64,000 bases of DNA from Xanthomonas sp. DAR 34887 (GTDB lineage Bacteria; Pseudomonadota; Gammaproteobacteria; Xanthomonadales; Xanthomonadaceae). Positions 8,909 to 16,343 of this stretch are shown in pieces. Numbering within the stretch: the first letter of the stretch is position 1; each line of letters opens with the position of its first letter. The notes below the pieces were generated by a model. That model was not told the origin of the DNA, searched no databases, and worked only from the letters and a program-made list of their open reading frames with translations. A program made the translations under genes and the position numbers. The stretch spans positions 1,031,001 through 1,095,000 of the forward strand of contig NZ_CP162490.1 in NCBI RefSeq assembly GCF_041245805.1, read 5' to 3'.

Positions 8909-9568
8909 TCAGCGCGCCGCATAGGCGCGCAGGAAGAAGTCCACGCTGGCCTGGACATGGGCCTGGATCTGCGCCTGGCTGGGGTCGCGGCACAGCCCGC
9001 ACATCATCAGCGGGTGCAGTTCGCCCTTGATCAGGCAGAAGAACTGGGAGGCGGCCAGGCCCAGGTCGGCGATCTCCAGCTCGCCGGCGGCGACATGCGC
9101 CTGCAGCAGCTGCGCCAGGTCCTGCTGGGTCCGTTTGGGACCGGCATTCCAGAACATCTCGCGCACGTGCTCGTCGCCTGTACCGGGCGCCAGCATCATG
9201 CGATGCGTGGCCATCGCCGCGTCGCTGCTGATCATCGCGAAGAACGCCAGGCCGATCTCCTCCAGTTGCGCGCGCAGCGGCCCTTTCAGCGCGTGCCCGA
9301 ACAGGTCGTCGGGCAGCAGCGCCTGGCATTGCGCGCGCACCGCCTCGGCGAACAGGGTCTCCTTGTCGCCGTAATGGCTGTAGACGGTGAGCTTGGACAC
9401 CCCGGCGCGCGCGGCGATGCCGTCCATGCTGACCCCGCCGAAGCCCAGCTCGGTGAACATCTGCTTGGCCGCTTCCAGGATCGCCGCACGCTTGCCCATG
9501 TCCTTGGGACGGCCCGGCCCGGCGGCGCGGGAAGAGGCTTTGGGGGAGGGAACGGGTTTGCTGACCAT
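8909..9568 (-). CDS. TetR/AcrR-family regulator with AefR-like C-terminal domain
   Basis: A 219-aa repressor-type protein. The N-terminal TetR helix-turn-helix is clear: AAKQMFTELGFGGVSMDGIA then GVSKLTVYSHYGDKETLFAE. The C-terminal half (FFAMISSDAAMATHRMML) resembles the ligand-binding domain of AefR/AcrR proteins. It is upstream of pcm and tolC on the same strand (129 bp gap) and divergent from the thermostable-hemolysin operon, so it may control either or itself. Two ACC-N4-GGT palindromes overlap its probable promoter (9583-9618). The ATG at 9568 has little Shine-Dalgarno sequence; the Met before GKRAAILEAA, about 23 codons in, is an alternative. Confidence 0.85.
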   Translation of the reverse strand: MVSKPVPSPKASSRAAGPGRPKDMGKRAAILEAAKQMFTELGFGGVSMDGIAARAGVSKLTVYSHYGDKETLFAEAVRAQCQALLPDDLFGHALKGPLRAQLEEIGLAFFAMISSDAAMATHRMMLAPGTGDEHVREMFWNAGPKRTQQDLAQLLQAHVAAGELEIADLGLAASQFFCLIKGELHPLMMCGLCRDPSQAQIQAHVQASVDFFLRAYAAR

Positions 9569-9582
9569 GGCTGCAATACTAG

Positions 9583-9618
9583 ACCAGTCGGTTCGATATT
9601 TATACTATACCGTATGGT
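9583..9618 (-). promoter_or_regulatory. Candidate TetR operators over the tetR promoter
   Basis: Two 10-bp palindromic sites of form ACC-N4-GGT, ACCAGTCGGT (9583-9592) and ACCGTATGGT (9609-9618), are centred 26 bp apart. Between them is the only strongly AT-rich stretch of the region (GATATTTATACTAT), containing -10-like hexamers on both strands. The spacing and symmetry suggest an autoregulated TetR promoter. This is inference from pattern. Confidence 0.45.
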
Positions 9619-9808
9619 TCATTATTAAATGTGTCAGTCCGTTGTCGCCTCATTGACCACTGGTCGGCTGGCCGGTTAAGCCTGCGGCAGGGTTCGCCGA
9701 TGCGGCAGAGCGCATACGGCGCCCGCGTAATGATTCCCTGATGCGCGGCTTACATTCGCCTAACGTTCGGCTCATGGTCGGCTAATCGACGGCACCGACG
9801 ATGCCGCC

Positions 9809-10480
9809 ATGGCCATCGTTCCCCTCTCTGTCGTGTCTCCTTCGCGTTTCGTCCGTGCCGCGTTGATCGGTCCGGAACACCCCGAGCGCGCCGCCGTGGA
9901 AGCCTTCATCGCCCGCGTCTATCGCCAGCGCTACGGCGCGGTGCTGCGCGGTTTCCTGCCGCATCTGCTGGCCTACCGCGATGCCGATGACATCGTTCGG
10001 GCCGCGGTGGGGCTGCGCTGCGCCAGCGAAGGAGATCTGTTCGTCGAGCAGTATCTCGAGCGATCGGCCGAACTCGAGATCGCCGCACGGGTGCCGCGGC
10101 CGGTGGCCCGTACGCAATTGGTGGAGGTTGGCAATTTCGCCGCCGACCAGCCCGGCGACGCGCGGGCGATGATCCAGGCGTTGACCGCGACCCTGCATGC
10201 GGCCGGACTGCGCTGGGTGCTGTTCGTGGCCACCCGGCAATTACGCAATACCTTCGACCGGCTGCACCTGGCCACGGTGGACTTGGGCGAGGCGCGCGGC
10301 GAGCGCCTGCGCGGCGATCCCACCGACTGGGGCGACTACTACGCGGCGCAACCGCGGCTGATGTTCGGCGATATCGCGGCCGGCCATGCCTTCCTGCAGC
10401 GCGACAGCGCATCGCGGCAGGATTTGGCATCGCCGTTCCACGTCGGCATGTTCGGCGGCTGCATGGCGGCTGCGCCGTGA
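9809..10480 (+). CDS. Thermostable hemolysin family protein (GNAT/LuxI-like fold)
   Basis: A 223-aa protein I recognise as the thermostable-hemolysin family (PF12261), named after the Vibrio delta-VPH. No signal peptide is visible. The core resembles acyl-transferring GNAT enzymes of the LuxI/FeeM type: a strand with VARTQLVEVGNFAADQPGDA, a helix, a strand with GLRWVLFVATRQLRNTFDRL, then a helix entering LGEARGERL. An enzymatic role on acyl groups therefore seems more likely than pore formation. It is the first gene of a tightly overlapping operon; its TGA lies within the GTGA that starts the adenylating enzyme. No strong Shine-Dalgarno precedes the ATG. Confidence 0.75.
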   Translation: MAIVPLSVVSPSRFVRAALIGPEHPERAAVEAFIARVYRQRYGAVLRGFLPHLLAYRDADDIVRAAVGLRCASEGDLFVEQYLERSAELEIAARVPRPVARTQLVEVGNFAADQPGDARAMIQALTATLHAAGLRWVLFVATRQLRNTFDRLHLATVDLGEARGERLRGDPTDWGDYYAAQPRLMFGDIAAGHAFLQRDSASRQDLASPFHVGMFGGCMAAAP

Positions 10481-11976
10481 GCACACCCAGTTTCGCCGAG
10501 CTGATCGGCCAACTGCGCGGCGGCGAGGAGCGCCTGCTTACCGCCCATGGCGCGATCGGTGCGGCTGCGATGGCCGACCAAGTCCGCGCGCTGGCCGATA
10601 TTCTGCAGCGGCATGACCTGCACTGCGTCGCCAGCCGCCTGGACAACGGCAGCGACTGGCTGGCGCTGGACCTGGCGATCCGCCTGCGCGGCGGCGTGCA
10701 CGTGCCACTGCCGACCTTCTTCAGCCCTGCGCAGGCGCAGTACGCGCTGGACGGCAGCGGCGCGCAGTGCCTGATCGCCGCTGTGGGTAGCGCCGTACCG
10801 GGAGGTGAGCCGCTGCAATTGCCGCTGTCGGCGCCCGGCCTGGGCTGCTGGCGCCTGGCGCCGCCACCGGTGCCGGTGACGCTGCCGGCCGGTACCGGCT
10901 GCATCACCTACACTTCGGGCACCACCGGCCAGCCCAAGGGCGTGTGCCTGGAGGCGGACGCGCTGCTGCGGGTGGCCGGGTCGTTGGCCGATGCGGCCTC
11001 GGCGCTGGCGCCGCGCCGCCACCTGTGCCTGATGCCGCTGTCGACCTTGCTGGAGAACGTGGCCGGGGTGTACGCCACGCTGTTGTCCGGCGCGCAGATC
11101 GCGGCGCCGTCGCTGGCCGAGATCGGCTACAGCGGCGCGGCCGGGCTCGACATTCCCAGCTTGATTGCCTGCCTGCACCGCTACCAGCCGCACAGCGTGA
11201 TCCTGGTGCCGCAACTGCTGTTGGCGCTGGTGATGGCGGCCGAACAGGGCGTCGCGCTGCCGTCCTCACTGCGCTACCTGGCGGTCGGTGGCGGCAAGGT
11301 CGGACCCGGCCTGCTGCGCCGCGCCGCGGCGCTACGGCTGCCGGTGTTCGAAGGGTACGGGCTGACCGAGTGCGCTTCGGTGGTGGCATTGAACCGGCCC
11401 GAGGCGCAGCGCTTGGGCAGCGTCGGCCGCGCATTGCCGCACGCGCAGGTACGTGCCATTGATGGCGAACTGTGGGTCGACGGCGTGCGCTGCCTGGGCT
11501 ACCTGGGCACGGGGGGTCCCCCGGCCGGCGCCATCGCCACCGGCGACCTGGGGCATATCGACGACGAGGGCTTCGTCCACGTCACCGGCCGCCGCAAGCA
11601 TGTGTTCATCACCGCCTTCGGCCGCAACGTGTCGCCGGAATGGGTGGAAAGCGAACTGTTGCAGCACCCGCACATCGCCCAGGCGGTGGTCTGCGGCGAA
11701 GCGCGCGCGCACAACCTGGCGGTGCTGTGGCCGCGCAACGCCGCGCTGGACGATGCGGCGATCGCACGCGCCCTGGCCGAGGTCAACGCCGGCCTGCCGG
11801 ACTACGCGTGCGTGTCCGGCTTCGTCCGCGCAAGCGCGCCGTTCACCGCCGCCGACGGCCTGCTCACCGGCAACGGCCGCCCGCGTCGCGACGCGATCCT
11901 GCAGCGCCACGCCGATGCCATCGCGCGGCGCTACGCCGAACTCGAATCCCCATCCTCCCACGGAGTTTCCCGATGA
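10477..11976 (+). CDS. AMP-binding (acyl-adenylate-forming) enzyme
   Basis: A 499-aa member of the ANL superfamily. The P-loop CITYTSGTTGQPKGVCL is near residues 146-162, FEGYGLTECASVVALN is the A5 region, TGDLGHIDDEGFVHVTGRRK the A7-A8 hinge, and VSPEWVE the start of the mobile C-terminal domain. Such enzymes activate a carboxylic acid, often a fatty acid, as an acyl-AMP and pass it to CoA or a carrier. The usual A10 catalytic lysine (NGK) reads NGR in LLTGNGRPRRDAI, which is unusual. The start is the GTG overlapping the previous stop. The substrate is unknown; context suggests a fatty acid. Confidence 0.82.
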   Translation: MSTPSFAELIGQLRGGEERLLTAHGAIGAAAMADQVRALADILQRHDLHCVASRLDNGSDWLALDLAIRLRGGVHVPLPTFFSPAQAQYALDGSGAQCLIAAVGSAVPGGEPLQLPLSAPGLGCWRLAPPPVPVTLPAGTGCITYTSGTTGQPKGVCLEADALLRVAGSLADAASALAPRRHLCLMPLSTLLENVAGVYATLLSGAQIAAPSLAEIGYSGAAGLDIPSLIACLHRYQPHSVILVPQLLLALVMAAEQGVALPSSLRYLAVGGGKVGPGLLRRAAALRLPVFEGYGLTECASVVALNRPEAQRLGSVGRALPHAQVRAIDGELWVDGVRCLGYLGTGGPPAGAIATGDLGHIDDEGFVHVTGRRKHVFITAFGRNVSPEWVESELLQHPHIAQAVVCGEARAHNLAVLWPRNAALDDAAIARALAEVNAGLPDYACVSGFVRASAPFTAADGLLTGNGRPRRDAILQRHADAIARRYAELESPSSHGVSR

Positions 11977-12650
11977 GCTTCCACGAACGCCTGCTCGCCG
12001 ACACCCAGGCCGAGCGCGCCGCGATGATCTCGATCCCGATCATCCAATCGGCCTTGGCCGGGCAGATCGCGCGCGAGGACTACATCGCCTTCCTCGGCCA
12101 GGCCTACCACCATGTGCGCCACACCGTGCCGTTGCTGATGGCCTGCGGCGCGCGTCTGCCGGCGCGGCTGGAATGGCTGCGCACGGCGGTCGCCGAATAC
12201 ATCGAGGAGGAACTGGGTCACCAGGAATGGATCCTCGACGACCTGGCGGCCTGCGGCGCCGACCGCGCCGCGGCCGCGGCGTCCGCGCCGGCCGCCGCCA
12301 CCGAGCTGATGGTGGCCTACGCCTACGACACCATCGCCCGCGGCAACCCGGTCGGCTTCTTCGGCATGGTGATGGTGTTGGAAGGCACCAGCGTGGCGCT
12401 GGCCACGCGCGCGGCCGAGAGCATCGAAACCACGCTGGGCCTGCCGCGCAATGCCTTCAGCTATCTGCGCTCGCACGGCGATCTGGACCTCGAACATGTC
12501 GGTTTCTTCGTCGGCTTGATGGACCGGCTCGACGACGCCGACGACCAGCGCGCGGTGCTGCACGCGGCCAAGCGCTTCTACGGCCTGTATGGCGACATCT
12601 TCCGCAGTCTGCGCACGCTGCCCGCGTTGCGCATGGCGGAGGCGGCGTGA
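11973..12650 (+). CDS. Haem-oxygenase-like metal (diiron-type) enzyme, TenA/PF14518-like
   Basis: A 225-aa all-helical protein of the haem-oxygenase-like superfamily that contains TenA, CADD, UndA and related diiron oxidases. Candidate metal ligands appear in order: a Glu cluster and His in YIEEELGHQEW (Glu78-80, His83), Glu137 in VMVLEGTS, and SHGDLDLEHVGFF with His168, Asp172 and His175. The E..H / E / HxxxDxxH arrangement fits a diiron oxidase or oxygenase rather than a TenA thiaminase, and no thiamin genes are adjacent. ATGA overlaps with both neighbours show translational coupling. The reaction is unknown; oxidation of the acyl group activated by the upstream enzyme is a reasonable inference. 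Confidence 0.75.
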   Translation: MSFHERLLADTQAERAAMISIPIIQSALAGQIAREDYIAFLGQAYHHVRHTVPLLMACGARLPARLEWLRTAVAEYIEEELGHQEWILDDLAACGADRAAAAASAPAAATELMVAYAYDTIARGNPVGFFGMVMVLEGTSVALATRAAESIETTLGLPRNAFSYLRSHGDLDLEHVGFFVGLMDRLDDADDQRAVLHAAKRFYGLYGDIFRSLRTLPALRMAEAA

Positions 12651-13468
12651 TGGATCTGCGCGGCCGCAGCGTGGTGTTGACCGGTGCCAGCGGCGGTATC
12701 GGCGCGGCGCTGTGCGACGAACTGGTCGCCGCCGGCACCCGGGTGCTGGCGGTGGGGCGCGATCCGCTGCGGCTGGCGCAGGTGGCCAGCCGCCACCCGC
12801 CAGGTCAGGTGCTGCCGCTGCCGGCGGACCTGTGCAACGACAGCGGCCGCGCGCAGGTGCTGGCGGCGGCGCGCGCGCTGCAGGCGCCGCCGTCGCTGCT
12901 GCTGATCGCGCATGCGCAAAGCGGCTTCGGTCTGTTCGCCGAACAGTCCGAGCAGGAACTGCGGCACATGCTGGAAACCAACCTGCTGGCGCCGATGCTG
13001 CTGGTGCGCGCGCTGCTGCCGTTGCTGCAGGCGCAGCCGCAGGCGGCCGTGGTCGCAGTCGGCTCGACCTTCGGCAGCCTGGGGTTCCCCGGCTTCGCCG
13101 GCTACAGCGCCAGCAAGTTCGGCCTGCGCGGTCTGTTCGAGGCGCTGGCCCGCGAATACGCCGACAGCCACGTGCGCTTCCAGTACCTGGCGCCACGCGC
13201 CACCCGCACTGCGTTCAACACGGCCCAGGTCGATGCGCTGAACCAGGAACTGAAGGTCGGCGCCGATTCGCCCGCGCAGGTGGCGCGCGCCTTGCGCCAG
13301 GCGATCGAGCGCGGCGACAGGCGGCTACAGATCGGTTGGCCGGAAAAACTCTTCGCGCGCCTCAATGGCGCCTTGCCCGGCCTGGTCGACCGCAGCCTGA
13401 AAGCGCAATTGCCCGTGGTGCGGCGTCATGCCGCACGGGTTCCTTCCGATCTTGGAGACGTCCGATGA
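12650..13468 (+). CDS. Short-chain dehydrogenase/reductase
   Basis: A 272-aa SDR. The dinucleotide motif is VVLTGASGGIGAAL at the N-terminus (TGxxxGxG). The conserved AHAQSG replaces the usual NNAG, and catalysis should use Ser in VGSTFGS and the Tyr and Lys of YSASKFGL. It is expected to reduce or oxidise a carbonyl or hydroxyl group with NAD(P)H. The C-terminal extension (about 240-272) is basic and may contact membrane lipid or a partner. Its start ATG shares one base with the preceding stop and its stop lies within the ATGA of the next gene. The substrate is unknown. Confidence 0.82.
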   Translation: MDLRGRSVVLTGASGGIGAALCDELVAAGTRVLAVGRDPLRLAQVASRHPPGQVLPLPADLCNDSGRAQVLAAARALQAPPSLLLIAHAQSGFGLFAEQSEQELRHMLETNLLAPMLLVRALLPLLQAQPQAAVVAVGSTFGSLGFPGFAGYSASKFGLRGLFEALAREYADSHVRFQYLAPRATRTAFNTAQVDALNQELKVGADSPAQVARALRQAIERGDRRLQIGWPEKLFARLNGALPGLVDRSLKAQLPVVRRHAARVPSDLGDVR

Positions 13469-14115
13469 AGACTTGCCGCCGTTGCCTGCTGCTGATCCTT
13501 GCGCTGTTGCCGCTGGCCGCGGTGGCGGCCACACCGCTGTCGCCCGCAGTCGCGGCGGTGCGCGAACAATGGGCGCAGGTCGCCTACCAGACGCCCAAGC
13601 CGCAGCGCGTGCAGGCCTATTCGGCGCTGGCCACGCACGCGGCGGCGGCCAGGCAGGCCGCGCCGCAGGATCCGGCCGCCCTGATCTGGGAAGGCATCGT
13701 GTTGTCGAGCGAAGCCGGCGAGCGCGGCGGCCTCGGCGCGCTGAGCCTGGTCAAGCGCGCTCGCGCCGACTTCGAACAGGCGCTGCAGCTCGATCCGGCC
13801 GCGTTGAACGGTTCGGCCTGCACCAGCCTGGGCGCGCTGTACTACCAGGTGCCGGGCTGGCCGGTCGGTTTCGGCGACGACGCCAAGGCGCGCGCGTTGT
13901 TGCTGCAGGGCCTGCAATACGATCCCAACGGAATCGACGCGAACTACTTCTACGGCGACTTCCTGCGCGAACAGAAGGACTGGAACGGCGCGGCGGCGCT
14001 GAAGAAGGCGTTGGCGGCGCCGCCGCGGCCGGGCCGCGAACTGGCCGACCGTGGCCGTCGCCAGCAGATCCAGGCGGCGCTGCAGGAGGTCGAGCCGCAC
14101 CTTGCCAGCCATTGA
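13465..14115 (+). CDS. Secreted TPR-like helical repeat protein
   Basis: A 216-aa protein with a Sec signal peptide (LLLILALLPLAAVAATPLS, cleavage near residue 22) and helical repeats of TPR character, such as RARADFEQALQLDPAALNGS and GLQYDPNGIDANYFYGDFLR. It is probably a periplasmic scaffold or binding protein. I do not recognise a named family. It overlaps the SDR by ATGA and is followed 22 bp later by the response regulator, so it could link the enzymes to the two-component system, for instance as a periplasmic sensor. That role is speculative. Confidence 0.7.
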   Translation: MKTCRRCLLLILALLPLAAVAATPLSPAVAAVREQWAQVAYQTPKPQRVQAYSALATHAAAARQAAPQDPAALIWEGIVLSSEAGERGGLGALSLVKRARADFEQALQLDPAALNGSACTSLGALYYQVPGWPVGFGDDAKARALLLQGLQYDPNGIDANYFYGDFLREQKDWNGAAALKKALAAPPRPGRELADRGRRQQIQAALQEVEPHLASH

Positions 14116-14137
14116 GCGGCCGCCCACACTGGTCCAC

Positions 14138-14821
14138 ATGCGCATCTTGCTGGTCGAGGACGATCTGTCGCTGGGCGAAGGCATCCGTACCGCGTTGCGC
14201 CGCGCCGCCTATTCGGTGGACTGGGTGCAGGACGGCGCGGCGGCGCTGATCGCGATCGGCGATGGCGGCATCGACCTGGTGCTGCTGGACCTGGGCTTGC
14301 CGCGCATGGACGGGCTGGAGGTGATCCGGCAATCGCGCCAGGCCGGCACCGACGTGCCGATCCTGGTGCTTAGCGCGCGCGAGCGCCCGGCCGACCGCGC
14401 GCTGGGCCTGGACCTGGGCGCCGACGACTACCTGGGCAAGCCGTTCGACACCACCGAACTGCTGGCGCGTACCCGCGCGCTGCTACGGCGTAGTGCCGGG
14501 CGCGCCACGCCGCAGCTGGAGATCGGCGCGCTTTACTTGGATCCGGAGCGGCTGGCGGTGCGCTGGCGCGGACGCTCGCTGGACCTGACCCGGCGCGAAT
14601 TCGCGCTGCTGTGGCTGCTGGCCGAGCGCCACGGCCGCGCCATCGCGCGCGAGGCGATCCAGCAGCGCCTGTACGGCTGGGACGAGGACGTGGCCAGCAA
14701 TGCGGTCGATGTGCACGTGCACCAGCTGCGGCGCAAGCTCGACCCGGCGTTGATCCGTACCGTGCGCGGGGTCGGCTATGCGCTGGACGAACAGGCCGCG
14801 GCCGCGGTGACGGCGCCATGA
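14138..14821 (+). CDS. OmpR/QseB-type response regulator
   Basis: A 227-aa protein with an N-terminal receiver (phosphoacceptor Asp51 in LVLLDLGLPRMDGLE, acidic pair VEDD, switch Lys in DDYLGKPFD) and a C-terminal winged helix. The DNA-binding part shows LDLTRREFALLWLLAERHGR and VDVHVHQLRRKLDPALIRTV. It is phosphorylated by the kinase encoded immediately after, with ATGA overlap, and binds promoter DNA. It lies in the same direction 22 bp after the secreted repeat protein. The likely target is this operon or lipid/envelope functions, but no binding site can be assigned. MRILLVEDD at 14138 is the standard start. Confidence 0.92.
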   Translation: MRILLVEDDLSLGEGIRTALRRAAYSVDWVQDGAAALIAIGDGGIDLVLLDLGLPRMDGLEVIRQSRQAGTDVPILVLSARERPADRALGLDLGADDYLGKPFDTTELLARTRALLRRSAGRATPQLEIGALYLDPERLAVRWRGRSLDLTRREFALLWLLAERHGRAIAREAIQQRLYGWDEDVASNAVDVHVHQLRRKLDPALIRTVRGVGYALDEQAAAAVTAP

Positions 14822-16212
14822 GTTCGATGCGGCGGATGCTGCTGGGCGGTCTGCTCGGCGTGGTGACCCTGGTGTTCGCGGCGGCCGCACTGCTGAGCTA
14901 TCGCGCCGGCCTGCAGGAAGCCGGCGAGATGTTCGATGCCAAGCTGGTGCAGTCCTCGCGGGTGCTGATGAGCCTGGTCGACGAGCCGCTGGACGAGCTG
15001 GCCCGGCTCGGCCCGACCGGCGAGCCGATCGTGATTCGCGGCTGGCACGGCCAGGCGCAGGGTGTGGGCGAGGCGCTGGCGTTCCGCACCGGCCACGCCT
15101 ACGAAAGCAAGCTGGCGTTCCAGGTCCGCGACGCGCGCGGCCAGTTGCTGTTGCGTTCGGACAGCGGGCCGACGCAACAACTGGCGCCGCTGGTCGCCGG
15201 CTACGCCGACGTGACTCTGGATGGCCGCCGCTGGCGCACCTTCAGCCTGCATTCGGCGGGCGGGCGCTGGTTCCAGACCGGCGAGCAGGCAGACATCCGC
15301 CAGGAGCTGGCCGAAGACATCGCGCTGGGCACGGCCTTGCCGCTGCTGCTGGCGCTGCCGGTGCTGGCGTTGCTGGTGTGGGCAGTGGTGAACTGGGCCA
15401 GCCGCGCCTTGAGCCGGGTCTCGCAGGCGATCGGCGAGCGCGACCCGCAGCGGCTGGAACCATTGCCGCTGCACGGCGTGCCGCGCGAGATCCGTGGGCT
15501 GGTGGCCGCGGTCAACGACCTGATGCAGCGCCTGGAGGCGGCGCTGGCGCGCGAGCGCCGCTTCATCGCCGACGCCGCGCACGAACTGCGCACCCCGATC
15601 GCCGCGCTGAAGGTGCATGCCGACAATCTGGGTCAGGCCCGCGACGCGGTCGAACGCGACGAATCACAGCGGCACCTGGATGCCAGCGTGCACCGGGCGG
15701 AGCGGCTGGTCGCGCAGTTGCTGACGCTCAGCCGGGTCGAACCGGGTGCCGCCGAGCCGGCACAGGAACGGTTGGCGCTGGACGGCCTGGTCGCGCTGCA
15801 GGTGGACGACGCGCAGCCGCTGGCGGCGCGGCGCCAGCAGCGGCTGCGGATGCTGTGCAACGACCCGGTCATGCTGCTCGGCAACGAAGCGGGCCTGTCC
15901 GCGCTGGTGCGCAATCTGATCGACAACGCCGTGCGCTATGCGCCGCAGGGTGGGCAGGTGGAAGTGGCGCTGCGTGGCGACCAGGCCTGCGCCTGGTTCA
16001 CGGTCGAGGATTCCGGCCGGGGCGTCGCCGAGGCGGCGCGCGAGCGCGTGTTCGAGCGTTTCCACCGCGAACTCGGCAGTGGAGTGGAAGGCAGTGGACT
16101 CGGCCTGGCGATCGCGCGCGAGGTGGTGAACGCGCACGGCGGCGACATCGTGCTCGATGCCTCGCCGACGCTGGGCGGGCTGCGGGTCAGGGTGCGCCTG
16201 CCGTTGCGCTGA
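14818..16212 (+). CDS. Sensor histidine kinase (QseC-like)
   Basis: A 464-aa membrane kinase with two transmembrane helices (about 7-27 and 170-194) enclosing a periplasmic domain of about 140 residues. A short HAMP-like linker follows, then the HisKA H-box FIADAAHELRTP with His255 and an ATPase domain with N-box NLIDNAVRYAP, G1 VEDSGRGV and G2 GSGLGLAI. It autophosphorylates His255 and passes the phosphate to the upstream response regulator. The periplasmic domain would sense an extracytoplasmic signal, possibly the product of the operon or metal/lipid status. It is the last gene of the run. Confidence 0.92.
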   Translation: MSSMRRMLLGGLLGVVTLVFAAAALLSYRAGLQEAGEMFDAKLVQSSRVLMSLVDEPLDELARLGPTGEPIVIRGWHGQAQGVGEALAFRTGHAYESKLAFQVRDARGQLLLRSDSGPTQQLAPLVAGYADVTLDGRRWRTFSLHSAGGRWFQTGEQADIRQELAEDIALGTALPLLLALPVLALLVWAVVNWASRALSRVSQAIGERDPQRLEPLPLHGVPREIRGLVAAVNDLMQRLEAALARERRFIADAAHELRTPIAALKVHADNLGQARDAVERDESQRHLDASVHRAERLVAQLLTLSRVEPGAAEPAQERLALDGLVALQVDDAQPLAARRQQRLRMLCNDPVMLLGNEAGLSALVRNLIDNAVRYAPQGGQVEVALRGDQACAWFTVEDSGRGVAEAARERVFERFHRELGSGVEGSGLGLAIAREVVNAHGGDIVLDASPTLGGLRVRVRLPLR

Positions 16213-16343
16213 GCGGCGGGCCGGACTGCCAGCGTTCGGCAATGTGAGGAACGTCCTGACATCGGCGGCGAACATGGAGTGATAAATTGGCTTCTCGTGC
16301 GGTTCGGAGCCGCATGCCGCCGAGAGGCATGATTCGGGAAGCA

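Noticed and set aside
6635..9628. 997-codon plus-strand frame across tolC, pcm and tetR
   Set aside because: It covers three real genes in antisense and has no recognisable motif; tolC, pcm and tetR each have clear family signatures.
9809..10480. Pore-forming toxin, taking the hemolysin family name literally
   Set aside because: There is no signal peptide or amphipathic pore segment, and the operon partners are metabolic enzymes.
11973..12650. Annotation of the haem-oxygenase-like protein as thiaminase TenA
   Set aside because: No thiamin genes are linked (thiC is 30 kb away) and the residue pattern fits diiron-type members better than TenA, where a catalytic Cys is expected.
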